From Photobacterium marinum (lineage in GTDB: Bacteria; Pseudomonadota; Gammaproteobacteria; Enterobacterales; Vibrionaceae): 64,000 nucleotides of DNA. Below the pieces are notes generated by a model. The model saw nothing but the letters and a program-made list of their open reading frames with translations. It was not told where the DNA came from and did no database searches. The stretch's first letter is position 1, and the number at the start of each line of letters is the position of its first letter. Positions 44,132 through 53,635 of this stretch are shown here, in pieces. The stretch is from contig NZ_AMZO01000020.1 in assembly GCF_000331515.1 (NCBI RefSeq), forward strand, positions 1-64,000. Direction: 5' to 3'. Made by a program: the position numbers and the translations under genes.

Positions 44132-45767
44132 AAAAGTCTGCCGCCTGATGTTCTGAACTATCGCTACTCCAGAAATGAGATTGCTGGCTTAATTCTTGTT
44201 CTAGTAATTCATTCGCACGTGCAACGAGGTAGTCACCAGTTGCTACTTTAATGTCTTCAGGCACTCGCTGCCCATCGGCCAGATAGGCAATAGGCAGAGC
44301 ACTCTGAATTGAGACACAAATCACTTCTCCCAAACTCAGCGATTCATCGAGTTTGGTCAGAACACATCCTGACAGCGGGATGCGACGGAAGTGTTCGATG
44401 GTCTCGTGAAGAACACGGCGCTGTGACGTTGCAGGCAGTACCAGGTAACTGCGAATTTGCGAACCACTATTTTGCATCAGGGTGTCAAGTTGCTCCGACA
44501 GACGAATATCGCGCTGTCCCATACCGGCTGTGTCGAGCAAAACCAGACGTCTGTGTCTTAACTGATGAAGTATATCGGCAAGTTCTTCAGCATCTTTAGC
44601 TACTCTTACCGGACACCCCATAATTCGACCGTATGTCGAAAGCTGCTCGTGAGCACCGATACGGTAAGTATCCGTTGTAACCAGAGCGATTTCATCCGGC
44701 CCGAATTCCATTGCAGCACGGGCTGCCAGCTTAGCAATCGTGGTGGTTTTGCCCACCCCTGTCGGACCCAGCAAAGCAACCACACCACCTATTTCAAGGA
44801 TACAGTCATTGGTTGTCATAACTTGATCAGACAGCAAATCCAGCAAGGCCGGCCAAGCTTCATGGGCTGGTACATCTTCTGGAATATAGCATGCCAATTG
44901 ATCAGATAACTCTGGCGACAGTCCCATTTTTTCCAGGCGTTTGATCATCATCGCCCGCATCGGTTCACGACGCTCCACCTCTTGCCACATCAGACCGGAA
45001 AGCTGATGCTCCAGCAAGCGGCGGATTGATGCCATTTCATTGCGCATCATATCCATTTCATCGTTGGAGTGGCTGCTGGCTTTCGGATCATAACGGGACG
45101 GATCCAAACGGTTGCCGCCACGGGTATTTCCTTGACCGTTTCCGCGAGAGAAGTCAGAACGCATTTCTTGGCTCTTAGTCTGTGGCCGACGATAGTCACC
45201 GATATCCAAATCATGACGAGGCTGACGCATACCAGAGCGAGATGGCTCATTATTCCCGCCACCTACCGGGCGACGTTCCTTGCGCAACGCACTGCCACTG
45301 CCATAACCTCGACCAGGCTGGGAGTGATCATTGGGCGCACTACGACGATCTGGACCGTCATAGCCGCGGGAGGCAGAATCTTGCCCCTGCTGTTTGGCCT
45401 GACGTTGGAGTAATGCCGACAGAGAATCAATTTCCGTCTCACCGGTATCATCCTGCTGACGACCACCACCAGTATAATTTTGCAGCACATTAGCAAAGCG
45501 GCTTGAAGCTGACTGCTTGAGCTGAACCTGATCATCAGCAAGCTTACGCTTAGCCTGACCCAGTCTTGCCGCAAGCGCGTCACGGGTCGGCTGAGAGCCT
45601 TTTGCCGGCTGTTCGCTAGCACCGCCATCGGAATCGACCGCAGCAACGATTTCGACACCGCCGGTCACTTTTTTATTCGACATGATAACCGCATCAGCAC
45701 CGAGTTCTTCTTTGACTTCATTCAGTGCGGTTCGCATGTCCTTGGCAAAAAATCGCTTAATTTTCAA
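44124..45767 (-). CDS. flhF: Polar flagellar SRP-type GTPase FlhF
   Basis: A 547-residue signal-recognition-type GTPase that marks the pole for flagellum assembly. The basic N-terminal B domain (KIKRFFAKDMRTALNEVKEELG) leads into a Gly/Arg/Gln-rich disordered linker (about 75-235) and an NG domain. The latter has LLGPTGVGKTTT, DTYRIGAHEQL and LLDTAGMGQRD. The start is a TTG supported by GGGAAG six bases upstream; the conserved N terminus begins exactly there. It is followed by flhG. Confidence 0.95.
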   Translation of the reverse strand: MKIKRFFAKDMRTALNEVKEELGADAVIMSNKKVTGGVEIVAAVDSDGGASEQPAKGSQPTRDALAARLGQAKRKLADDQVQLKQSASSRFANVLQNYTGGGRQQDDTGETEIDSLSALLQRQAKQQGQDSASRGYDGPDRRSAPNDHSQPGRGYGSGSALRKERRPVGGGNNEPSRSGMRQPRHDLDIGDYRRPQTKSQEMRSDFSRGNGQGNTRGGNRLDPSRYDPKASSHSNDEMDMMRNEMASIRRLLEHQLSGLMWQEVERREPMRAMMIKRLEKMGLSPELSDQLACYIPEDVPAHEAWPALLDLLSDQVMTTNDCILEIGGVVALLGPTGVGKTTTIAKLAARAAMEFGPDEIALVTTDTYRIGAHEQLSTYGRIMGCPVRVAKDAEELADILHQLRHRRLVLLDTAGMGQRDIRLSEQLDTLMQNSGSQIRSYLVLPATSQRRVLHETIEHFRRIPLSGCVLTKLDESLSLGEVICVSIQSALPIAYLADGQRVPEDIKVATGDYLVARANELLEQELSQQSHFWSSDSSEHQAADFYD

Positions 45768-45860
45768 TCTTGTCTTCCCGTTTAATTACGCTCATGCTTA
45801 CGGCATCACCTTGCCAGGCCGGTCATATCGATTTGTGTTGCTGATGTGCTTAAAGCACTA

Positions 45861-47957
45861 TTAATTACCCACGGCGCTAACAATACGAATTTGTTTTTCA
45901 TCAGGCACTTCCTGGTAAGAAAGTACGCGCAGTGTCGGAATCGTGTTTTTGACAAACTTAGCAAGCGTTGACCGTAATACACCGGAAGTCAGTAGTACGG
46001 CAGGCTCCCCTTTCAGCTCTTGCTGCTGAGTGGCCTCGGTCAATGAACGCTGCAGGCGCTCTGCCAATCCAGGTTCAATACCGGAAGATTCACCTCCGGC
46101 CGCCTGCATAGTTTTATGCAATAACTGTTCCAATTCAGGCACCAATGTTATTACTGGTAACTCCGGCTCTATGCCATTGATTTCCTGACAAATCAGGCGC
46201 TTCAATCCAATTCGGGCAGCGGCAGTCAGGATGTCAGGATCTTGACTCTTCGAGGAGTATTCAGACAACGTCTGTACAATTGTCCTAATATCACGGATTG
46301 GAATACCTTCATGCAGCAGGTTCTGTAGCACTTTCACCACCACACCCAGTGACAGCTGATCAGGAACAAACGCCTCAACCAGTTTCGGTGTCGTCTGGCC
46401 AAGCATCTCAAGCAGGTTCTGCACTTCTTCATGCCCAAGCAGCTGCGATGCGTTATTGGTCAGCAGCTGACTCAAGTGCGTTGCCAGTACTGTCGCAGAA
46501 TCAACTACGGTATAACCCAGCGCCTGAGCATGTTCACGCTGCGATTCCATAATCCACACAGCATCAAGACCAAAGGCTGGATCTGTTGTCGCTTCACCAT
46601 CAATTGAGCCAAACACCTGCCCCGGGTTAATCGCCAGCTCCATATTTGGATGGATATTCGCTTCACCGCAGGCAACTCCCATCAGGCTTATACGATAAGT
46701 ATTCGGCGGTAACTCCAGATTGTCACGAATATGGACCGGCGGAATAAGGAAACCAAAGTCCTGGGAAAGCTTCTTACGCACACCCTTAACTCGCTCAAGC
46801 AACTCACCGCCTTGCTCTTTATCTACCATCGGTATTAGACGATAACCGACCTCAAGTCCAATAATATCAACAGGCTGGACATCATCCCAGGACAACTCTT
46901 TCTGACTAGGCTGAACAGCAAGTTCTGTTGACGGCTCTTCGGCTTCGGCCTCCGCAGCGGCTTTTTCTCGCTTCATACGCCAGTATGCAATCCCGCCGAT
47001 TGAAGCGGCCAGCAGCAGAAACGGAATATGCGGCATGCCCGGCACAATTCCCATCACAAACAGGATCACACCAGTGATAATCAAGGCCTGAGGATTATTG
47101 AACATCTGGAAGATCATCTGCTGGCCCATATCCTCGTCAGTATTTTGACGAGTCACCATCATGGCAGCGGCAATAGACAGTAATAATGACGGGATCTGAG
47201 CAACCAGACCATCACCGATAGTCAGCAGACTGTAGATTTCGATGGCTTCACCAAATCCCAGGTTATGCTGGCCCATACCAATGACCAGACCACCGATGAT
47301 GTTAATACAGAGGATCATGATACCGGCGATCGCATCACCTTTTACGAACTTAGAGGCACCATCCATTGAACCGTAGAAGTCGGCTTCCTTGGTTACTTCA
47401 AAACGACGGGTTCGCGCCTGTTCCTGGTCAATCAGGCCGGCATTGAGGTCGGCATCAATCGCCATCTGCTTACCCGGCAAGGCATCCAAGGTGAAGCGCG
47501 CACTTACTTCCGAGATACGGCCTGCACCTTTGGTAACAACCATGAAGTTAATAATCATCAGGATCAGGAACACTACCAGACCAACGGCATAGTTACCGCC
47601 AATCACCACCGAACCGAACGCGTCAATAACCTGACCGGCAGCATCAGAACCTTCATGACCATAAAGTAATACCACACGGGTAGAAGCAACGTTCAGCGCA
47701 AGGCGTAAAAGGGTCGCTATTAACAGGACGGTCGGGAATGCAGCAAAATCGAGCGGGCGGCGGGTATAAACGGTAACCAACAGTACCACCAGCGCCAGCG
47801 CGATATTGAAAGAGAACGCCATATCCAGCAATAACGGCGGCATCGGCAACACCACCATAGCCAGGGTTGCCAGAACCATGACAGGAGCGCCGAGAGATGG
47901 CATAGACTGTAAGCGAGAAAGCGGCAGCTTATCCGCAAATGGTATCGAAAGCTTCAT
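45861..47957 (-). CDS. flhA: Flagellar export gate protein FlhA
   Basis: A 698-residue core component of the flagellar type III export gate. About eight transmembrane helices fill the first 330 residues. The FHIPEP-family signature RISEVSARFTLDALPGKQMAID is intact, and a large cytoplasmic domain follows that docks chaperone-substrate complexes. A sigma-54 promoter match lies about 100 bases upstream, suggesting that flhA starts its own transcription unit through flhFG, fliA and the che genes. Confidence 0.97.
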   Translation of the reverse strand: MKLSIPFADKLPLSRLQSMPSLGAPVMVLATLAMVVLPMPPLLLDMAFSFNIALALVVLLVTVYTRRPLDFAAFPTVLLIATLLRLALNVASTRVVLLYGHEGSDAAGQVIDAFGSVVIGGNYAVGLVVFLILMIINFMVVTKGAGRISEVSARFTLDALPGKQMAIDADLNAGLIDQEQARTRRFEVTKEADFYGSMDGASKFVKGDAIAGIMILCINIIGGLVIGMGQHNLGFGEAIEIYSLLTIGDGLVAQIPSLLLSIAAAMMVTRQNTDEDMGQQMIFQMFNNPQALIITGVILFVMGIVPGMPHIPFLLLAASIGGIAYWRMKREKAAAEAEAEEPSTELAVQPSQKELSWDDVQPVDIIGLEVGYRLIPMVDKEQGGELLERVKGVRKKLSQDFGFLIPPVHIRDNLELPPNTYRISLMGVACGEANIHPNMELAINPGQVFGSIDGEATTDPAFGLDAVWIMESQREHAQALGYTVVDSATVLATHLSQLLTNNASQLLGHEEVQNLLEMLGQTTPKLVEAFVPDQLSLGVVVKVLQNLLHEGIPIRDIRTIVQTLSEYSSKSQDPDILTAAARIGLKRLICQEINGIEPELPVITLVPELEQLLHKTMQAAGGESSGIEPGLAERLQRSLTEATQQQELKGEPAVLLTSGVLRSTLAKFVKNTIPTLRVLSYQEVPDEKQIRIVSAVGN

Positions 47958-48052
47958 TCAATTAATTATTGTCGAGGTAGTTGTTCAGTTTGGTTATACC
48001 AATGGAAGTACCGGGCATTTTAGCCCTTTCGCCTCCAAACAGGAACCTTCGT

Positions 48053-48068
48053 AGCAATAATCGTTCCT
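48053..48068 (-). promoter_or_regulatory. Sigma-54 promoter upstream of flhA
   Basis: The minus strand reads AGGAACGATTATTGCT. The GG and GC pairs are ten bases apart as required for -24/-12 elements, and the sequence matches TGGCACG-N4-TTGCT at all but two defined positions. The expected start lies near 48042, about 85 bases before flhA. FlrC-type activation is inferred. Confidence 0.72.
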
Positions 48069-48127
48069 CTTGTGACGCCATGTTTTTGACACCACAAGCT
48101 AATTACTCAAAAGCAGATGTAGAGAAG

Positions 48128-49258
48128 TTAGTAACGTAACTCTTGCGGAATATTGCCAGCTTCTTTCGACAATGTCGGCTTCTGCCCACGACCTTTGCGG
48201 TATTGCTTTAATTGGAAGATATATGCCAGCACCTGTGCCACTGCGGTAAACAGACCGTCAGGGATCTGCTGTTCCAGCTCAGTGGTATGGTACAGAGCAC
48301 GAGCCAATGGCGGAGCCGGAACAATATCAATCTCATGCTTATTGGCAATTTCACGAATCTTAAGTGCGATATGATCAACCCCTTTAGCGATAACAATCGG
48401 TGCAGAGTCAATTTTCGGATCATAACGCAAGGCTACTGAGAAATGCTCCGGGTTGGTAATCACAACATCGGCCTGGGGAACATCAGCCATCATTCGACGC
48501 TGAGCCATTTCACGCTGCAACATACGGATCCGCCCTTTTACCTCAGGCTTACCTTCCGTATCTTTGAATTCGTCCTTCACTTCCTGCTTGGTCATCTTCA
48601 ACTGTTCGTTGTGTTGCCAGATCTGATAAGGCACATCAATCGCCACAACAATAAGCAAAGAACAACAGATCAACAGGATAAAACCAGACAGAATATCCAA
48701 GGCATGAAACAGGTTCTGCGGGTAAATTTCGACACTGAGCTGGAAAAAATCTTCCAGGCTGGCCCGCATCAGGTAAAACGCAACACCAGCCACCAGTGAA
48801 ACTTTCAGGATCGATTTAATTAGTTCGACAATACTCTGCTTGCCGAACATACGCTTAATTCCACTGGCCGGATTTATTTTAGAAAATTTAGGACTGGCAG
48901 CCTCAACCGAAAAACTGATCCCCCCGAGTCCGACGGCCCCGATAATCGCTGCCAGATACAAAAACGCCAGCACGATTAACAGCGGCAACATGATATGCCA
49001 GACTGAGGACGTAATAACTGAAAACAGTTTGTTAAGATCAAATATCTCTTCGCGGGTCAGCGAAAACATATTCATCATAACTTCAGCCAACCCTTTACCC
49101 AGGGTTTCACCAAACCACATCAAGCTGACAGCACCTGCCACCAGCACAACAACGGAAGCTAATTCTCTTGAGCGCGGTACTTGCCCCTTTTCCCGCGCCT
49201 GCTGAAGCCTTCGGGGCGTGGCGTCTTCAGTACGTTCCTGACCGTCAGCTTCTGACAT
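48128..49258 (-). CDS. flhB: Flagellar export switch protein FlhB
   Basis: A 376-residue export apparatus protein with four transmembrane helices (about residues 34-215) and a cytoplasmic domain that self-cleaves to switch export from hook to filament proteins. The cleavage motif reads NPEH (residues 269-272) where most family members have NPTH; the Asn-Pro bond is retained. The following FSVALRYD and IAKGVDHIALKIRE blocks are typical. The start lies one base after the fliR stop. Confidence 0.96.
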   Translation of the reverse strand: MSEADGQERTEDATPRRLQQAREKGQVPRSRELASVVVLVAGAVSLMWFGETLGKGLAEVMMNMFSLTREEIFDLNKLFSVITSSVWHIMLPLLIVLAFLYLAAIIGAVGLGGISFSVEAASPKFSKINPASGIKRMFGKQSIVELIKSILKVSLVAGVAFYLMRASLEDFFQLSVEIYPQNLFHALDILSGFILLICCSLLIVVAIDVPYQIWQHNEQLKMTKQEVKDEFKDTEGKPEVKGRIRMLQREMAQRRMMADVPQADVVITNPEHFSVALRYDPKIDSAPIVIAKGVDHIALKIREIANKHEIDIVPAPPLARALYHTTELEQQIPDGLFTAVAQVLAYIFQLKQYRKGRGQKPTLSKEAGNIPQELRY

Positions 49259-49259
49259 A

Positions 49260-50042
49260 TCAGCAATCCACCCTAATCAAACTACAAATCTGGCTAAATC
49301 CGATATCCCAGTTGTATTCGTACTGGGGAACCATAGCCGCAACCAAGAACCAGCTAATCACCAGTCCCAGCAACAAAGCAAAAGAAAAGCCCAGAGAGAA
49401 AATATTCAGCTGCGGTGCCGCACGGGTCATCACGCCGAATGACAGGTTCACTGTCAACAAGGCAATAATTCCGGCCAGAGCCATATTCAGGCCTGCTTTA
49501 AACATGTGACCAAACCAGCCTGCCAGCTGATGATAATCCACCTGCTGAAACATCGCCTCACCGATAGGCAAGGTTTTAAAGCTCATCACCACCATATTAA
49601 GCATGGTCAAATGACCGTCAGTGGCAAGAAACAGCATGATGGCCAAAAACAGGTAAAACTGACCCAGTACCGGAGTATTCTGACCGTTAGCCGGATCGAC
49701 CATAGAGGCAAAACCCAAACTCGACTGCATACCCAAAATCTGGCCTAACAAAACAAAGGTCTGAGTGACGAATTGAGTCACCAGTCCCATCGAAATACCG
49801 ATAATGACCTGCTGGGCAGTGATCAGGAAACCACCGACAGATAAAATTTCATACTGCTGCGGTACCTGAGGCAGCACCGGCATAACCGCAAACGTAATAG
49901 TCAGAGAAAGGTAGAAGCGGATCCGAGCCGACACAAAACGAGCACCGAAAAAGGTCATCACCATCAGCATCGATGAGATACGGGTCAGCGGCCAAAAGTA
50001 ATTGGCAATCCACTCCAGTAATAGGGCTGACGGGTATGACAT
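49260..50042 (-). CDS. fliR: Flagellar export protein FliR
   Basis: A 260-residue inner-membrane protein with about six helices, part of the FliPQR export pore. Family segments include FWPLTRISSMLMVMTFFGA, MGLVTQFVTQTFVLLGQILGMQSSLGFASMVDP region residues, and a VLGQFYLFLAIMLFLATDGHL block. ATG at 50042 is used; the in-frame TTG seven codons upstream lacks a better ribosome binding site. It lies between fliQ and flhB. Confidence 0.95.
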   Translation of the reverse strand: MSYPSALLLEWIANYFWPLTRISSMLMVMTFFGARFVSARIRFYLSLTITFAVMPVLPQVPQQYEILSVGGFLITAQQVIIGISMGLVTQFVTQTFVLLGQILGMQSSLGFASMVDPANGQNTPVLGQFYLFLAIMLFLATDGHLTMLNMVVMSFKTLPIGEAMFQQVDYHQLAGWFGHMFKAGLNMALAGIIALLTVNLSFGVMTRAAPQLNIFSLGFSFALLLGLVISWFLVAAMVPQYEYNWDIGFSQICSLIRVDC

Positions 50043-50072
50043 GAGCTTACTCTCTGATTTCAATAAACAGCG

Positions 50073-50342
50073 CTAATAGAGCAACTGCGGGATCTGCTCA
50101 ATAATGCGATAGAAATAATCCATCAGCATCTGAGTCATCATGTGGCCGAAAAACATCAGAGCCAACAAGGTGACAATCAAACGAGGCAGGAAACTCAACG
50201 TCTGCTCATTGATAGAGGTTGCTGCCTGGAAAATCGCAACAACCAGACCAATCAATAAGCCCGGCACAACAATGGCACACACCATTAGCAGTACCATGTA
50301 GAGGGCATCCTGGAAAATTTCGACAAACGCTTCAGGTGTCAT
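50073..50342 (-). CDS. fliQ: Flagellar export protein FliQ
   Basis: An 89-residue protein with two transmembrane helices joined by a short loop, the smallest FliPQR pore subunit. The N terminus TPEAFVEIFQDALYMVLL and the QAATSINEQTLSFLPRL block are characteristic. GGGGAA lies five bases before the ATG. Confidence 0.95.
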   Translation of the reverse strand: MTPEAFVEIFQDALYMVLLMVCAIVVPGLLIGLVVAIFQAATSINEQTLSFLPRLIVTLLALMFFGHMMTQMLMDYFYRIIEQIPQLLY

Positions 50343-50360
50343 AGCAATTCCCCTTCAGCA

Positions 50361-51212
50361 CTACGAGCCGAAACTGCCGGCCAACGTCGACAGGATCAGG
50401 TTCCATCCATCAACCAATACGAACAGCATCAGCTTAAACGGCAAAGAAACAATCATTGGCGAAAGCATCATCATACCCATCGCCATCAAAACCGAAGCCA
50501 CAACGAGGTCAATAACCAGGAATGGCAGGAACAACATGAAACCAATCTGGAATGCGGTTTTCAGCTCAGAGGTAATGAAAGCAGGGATCAGTACTGTCAT
50601 CGGTACTTCCTGCGGATCAGTCGCATCGGAACCGGACATATTAACGAAGCTTTCCAAGTCCTTAACCCTGGTCTGCTTTAGCATGAACTGTCGTAACGGT
50701 AGCTGGGCTGCTTCCAATGCCTTCGGGGCTGTCATCTGCTCATTCAGGTAGGGCTGAACCGCTTCATTATTAATCCGGTCAATGACCGGGGACATAATGA
50801 AAAAGGTTAAGAACATCGCAATACCGATGATGACCTGATTCGATGGCGTCTGTTGCAAACCCATTGCCTGACGCAGAATCGACATCACCACCACAATTCG
50901 GGTAAAGGATGTCATCAGGATCACAATCGCAGGCAGGAAACCGAGCGCTGTCATTAACGCCAGGATCTGCAATGTCACCGAGTAGTCTTCACTACCATCC
51001 GGGTTCACTGTCACCGAAAAAGCAGGGATCCCCCCCTTTCCTCCGGTGGTCATCAAGCGTGTCGCTCCTGATTCATTCTGCATTTCACTGACAGTAACAC
51101 TACTGCCTGCAGCCGAAGATAAGCCAGGATCTGCCGTTTCAGCCATCGCCGGGAAAGTCAGTAAGATGCTAAAAACCGCCAGGACGGCGGCAAAGAAACT
51201 ATTTCTTATCAT
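50361..51212 (-). CDS. fliP: Flagellar export pore protein FliP
   Basis: A 283-residue protein with a cleavable signal peptide (about residues 1-24, ending AMA), a periplasmic segment and four helices. The pore-forming family motifs are clear: [34 protein letters not shown] and [19 protein letters not shown]. The start overlaps the fliO stop by 14 bases. Confidence 0.96.
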   Translation of the reverse strand: MIRNSFFAAVLAVFSILLTFPAMAETADPGLSSAAGSSVTVSEMQNESGATRLMTTGGKGGIPAFSVTVNPDGSEDYSVTLQILALMTALGFLPAIVILMTSFTRIVVVMSILRQAMGLQQTPSNQVIIGIAMFLTFFIMSPVIDRINNEAVQPYLNEQMTAPKALEAAQLPLRQFMLKQTRVKDLESFVNMSGSDATDPQEVPMTVLIPAFITSELKTAFQIGFMLFLPFLVIDLVVASVLMAMGMMMLSPMIVSLPFKLMLFVLVDGWNLILSTLAGSFGS

Positions 51213-51609
51213 TCTTTTTCAGTAATTTGTTCAAGTGTGCGGCAAACTCACCGCCACTTTGAGTCTCTTCCATGGACAACGGCTGCTCAAGCTTACTCAG
51301 CAAGGAAATATTTTGCTGAGTCACCCCTACTAAAAGCTGTTCATCTCCGACCTGTAGCAACACAATCCTCTCACGCTGACCAACTGGTAGCTGGCGGATG
51401 ATTTTCATCGAACCGTCTGCGCCCTGAATACCCGGCAGCTTCATTCGCTTTAGCAACCAGGCAAGAAACAAGATCAGCAGGACTACCAAAATAAGTGCCG
51501 CCAACGTGGTAGCAATATTCATTTCATCAGCAGGAGCGGCCCATGCAGGCATACCAACCGTAGCCAGAACAAGTAAGGCTGAAAGGTTGTGCAAAAAACG
51601 AGTTTTCAT
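51199..51609 (-). CDS. fliO: Flagellar export accessory protein FliO
   Basis: A 136-residue protein with an N-terminal signal-like helix, a transmembrane helix (about residues 34-54, rich in Leu/Val/Ile) and a cytoplasmic domain containing [24 protein letters not shown], the usual FliO pattern. FliO assists assembly of the FliP ring. ATG at 51609 has AAGG six bases upstream; a TTG two codons earlier is less likely. Confidence 0.92.
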   Translation of the reverse strand: MKTRFLHNLSALLVLATVGMPAWAAPADEMNIATTLAALILVVLLILFLAWLLKRMKLPGIQGADGSMKIIRQLPVGQRERIVLLQVGDEQLLVGVTQQNISLLSKLEQPLSMEETQSGGEFAAHLNKLLKKNDKK

Positions 51610-51617
51610 GACCAACC

Positions 51618-52010
51618 TTAACGTAGCTTTTTAATTCGCTCAGTCTGGCTGATCACATCAGTCAGGCGAATACCAAACTTATCATTGACCACAACCACTT
51701 CACCGTGGGCAATCAGCGTACCGTTAACCATGACATCCAGCGACTCACCGGCCACCCGATCCAACTCAACAACCGAACCCTGGTTCAATTGCAGCAAATT
51801 ACGAATGCTAATTTGAGAGCGGCCGACTTCCATTGAAATCGTCACCGGAATATCCAGAATCGTATCCAGCTTACGACGTTCGTCATCCGTAATAGGTGCA
51901 CTGTCATCGGTAAGTTCTTCCAACGGCGCAGGCTGGACGCTTTCATCAATGGCTTGCTCTGCGAGTGCTGCTGCCCAATCGTCAGCAATTTGTTGATCAT
52001 TTTGAGACAT
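51618..52010 (-). CDS. fliN: Flagellar motor switch protein FliN
   Basis: A 130-residue C-ring protein. After an acidic N-terminal tail, the SpoA domain shows DIPVTISMEVGRSQISIRNLLQLNQGSVVELDR and GEVVVVNDKFGIRLTDV. It forms the lower C-ring with FliM and takes part in CheY-dependent switching. It lies 16 bases downstream of fliM. Confidence 0.97.
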   Translation of the reverse strand: MSQNDQQIADDWAAALAEQAIDESVQPAPLEELTDDSAPITDDERRKLDTILDIPVTISMEVGRSQISIRNLLQLNQGSVVELDRVAGESLDVMVNGTLIAHGEVVVVNDKFGIRLTDVISQTERIKKLR

Positions 52011-52026
52011 AAATTACACCTGTTAG

Positions 52027-53079
52027 TTAATCGTCATTATCGTCATGCAAGCCTAGCAATGCCGTTCCCAGTTCATCACGATCGAGGAAAGCCAGGTCAG
52101 TTTTCACCATATCCGGCCGCTTCAGTTTTTCAGTTATCTTCAGCGCCACATTATCGCCAGATTGACCCATCTTGGCCCGATAGGTCGGCAAGTCTTCAAC
52201 AAAGACAGTAGCCGCTTCCGGCATATCAATCGGAATTACGTCTCCCGGACGCAGCTCCATCAAGTCACGTAGAGACAGCTCCGTATCCAGCAACTTAGCA
52301 CGGATATTGACTGGCACATCCATGATCTCATCACGAAGCGCCTTACTCCAGCGCACGTCCGTATCCATCTTGTCACTCTGGACACCGGCATCCAACAGTT
52401 CGCGAATCGGTTCAACCATGGAATATGGCATCACCACATGGAAGTCACCACCACCACCGTCCACTTCAATATGGAAAGAGCTGACGACAATCACTTCTGT
52501 CGGGCTGACAATGTTTGCCATTGTCGGGTTTACTTCCGAGTCCAGATATTCAAACTCGACACCCATAACCGGCGACCAGGCTTCACGGTAATCTTCAAAC
52601 ACCAATTTCAACAACATCTGAACAATACGACGCTCAGTCGGGGTAAATTCACGACCCTCGATCTTGGCGTGGAACCGGCCGTCACCGCCGAAGAAGTTTT
52701 CTACCAGAATGAAGACCAATCGAGCTTCCATTGTGATCAGCGCCGTACCTTTGAGCGGGCGGAAACGTACCATGTTCAAACTGGTCGGAACATAAAGCGT
52801 ATTCTGGTACTCCCCGAACTTAATCATCTGCACGCCGTTAATCGACACTTCCGCCGTTTTACGAAGCATGTTAAACAAGCTCACCCGCATATGGCGGGCA
52901 AAGCGTTCGTTAATTAGCTCAAGGGTGGGCATCCGCCCACGAACAATCCGGTCTTGCGATGAAAAGTCAAATTGGACGACCCCGGCACCACTCTCCTGGC
53001 CGGAATCCTCATCATCTTCGACATCATCGACACCATGTAACAGGGCATCGATTTCGTCTTGGGTCAGTAAGTCACTCAC
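52027..53079 (-). CDS. fliM: Flagellar motor switch protein FliM
   Basis: A 350-residue C-ring protein. The N-terminal LTQDEIDALLHGV segment is the CheY-P binding peptide. The middle CheC-like domain includes NERFARHMRVSLFNMLRK and FFGGDGR, and a C-terminal SpoA domain (PVNIRAKLLDTELSLRDLMELRPGDVI) contacts FliN. It lies seven bases after fliL. Confidence 0.97.
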   Translation of the reverse strand: MSDLLTQDEIDALLHGVDDVEDDEDSGQESGAGVVQFDFSSQDRIVRGRMPTLELINERFARHMRVSLFNMLRKTAEVSINGVQMIKFGEYQNTLYVPTSLNMVRFRPLKGTALITMEARLVFILVENFFGGDGRFHAKIEGREFTPTERRIVQMLLKLVFEDYREAWSPVMGVEFEYLDSEVNPTMANIVSPTEVIVVSSFHIEVDGGGGDFHVVMPYSMVEPIRELLDAGVQSDKMDTDVRWSKALRDEIMDVPVNIRAKLLDTELSLRDLMELRPGDVIPIDMPEAATVFVEDLPTYRAKMGQSGDNVALKITEKLKRPDMVKTDLAFLDRDELGTALLGLHDDNDD

Positions 53080-53086
53080 ATTAAGC

Positions 53087-53581
53087 CTATTGCATTACAA
53101 AACCAGTAAAGAGCACGCGCTCAACGACTTTCTGGCCGGACACTTTATTCAAAGCATCCTGTACCGCAGACAATGCCTGCTTGCTTAGTTCGGTTCGGCC
53201 ATTCATCGTTCTCAGCTGCTCAACCGTCGCAGCACCAAATGTTTGCAGCAAAGTACTTTCAATCAGAGGAATGTGCTGTTTAGCTGTCGACTCATTGCTA
53301 TCACCACGCACCATCAGCTGCACTTTTACCTGAACAAGGCGATCACGTTTATCACCTGTCACATTAAAGATAAATGGCTGTGGCAGAATCACATAGTATG
53401 CTGGCTCAAGTTTTGCCGGTTCTGCGGTCTCCACCGCCTCTGCGACCTCCTCATCTGACGAGGAGCTGTCTCCCATCATAAACCATGCGCCAGCACCACC
53501 ACCTATCAACAGCACTAGGACTACAGCGATGATAATAAAAAGTTTTTTCTTTCCGCCTGAATTTTCTGCGCCCTCAGCCAT
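53087..53581 (-). CDS. fliL: Flagellar basal body-associated protein FliL
   Basis: A 164-residue single-pass membrane protein with the helix at about residues 13-35, a short acidic linker and a periplasmic stomatin-like domain (YVILPQPFIFNVTG, RLVQVKVQLMVRG). FliL surrounds stator units and supports torque. It is the gene after fliK in the same operon, with a 54-base gap. Confidence 0.93.
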   Translation of the reverse strand: MAEGAENSGGKKKLFIIIAVVLVLLIGGGAGAWFMMGDSSSSDEEVAEAVETAEPAKLEPAYYVILPQPFIFNVTGDKRDRLVQVKVQLMVRGDSNESTAKQHIPLIESTLLQTFGAATVEQLRTMNGRTELSKQALSAVQDALNKVSGQKVVERVLFTGFVMQ

Positions 53582-53635
53582 AAACGTATGTTCCTTTCTT
53601 TATTGTTGTAGACAATCGAGGTTGAGCCATTGTCT

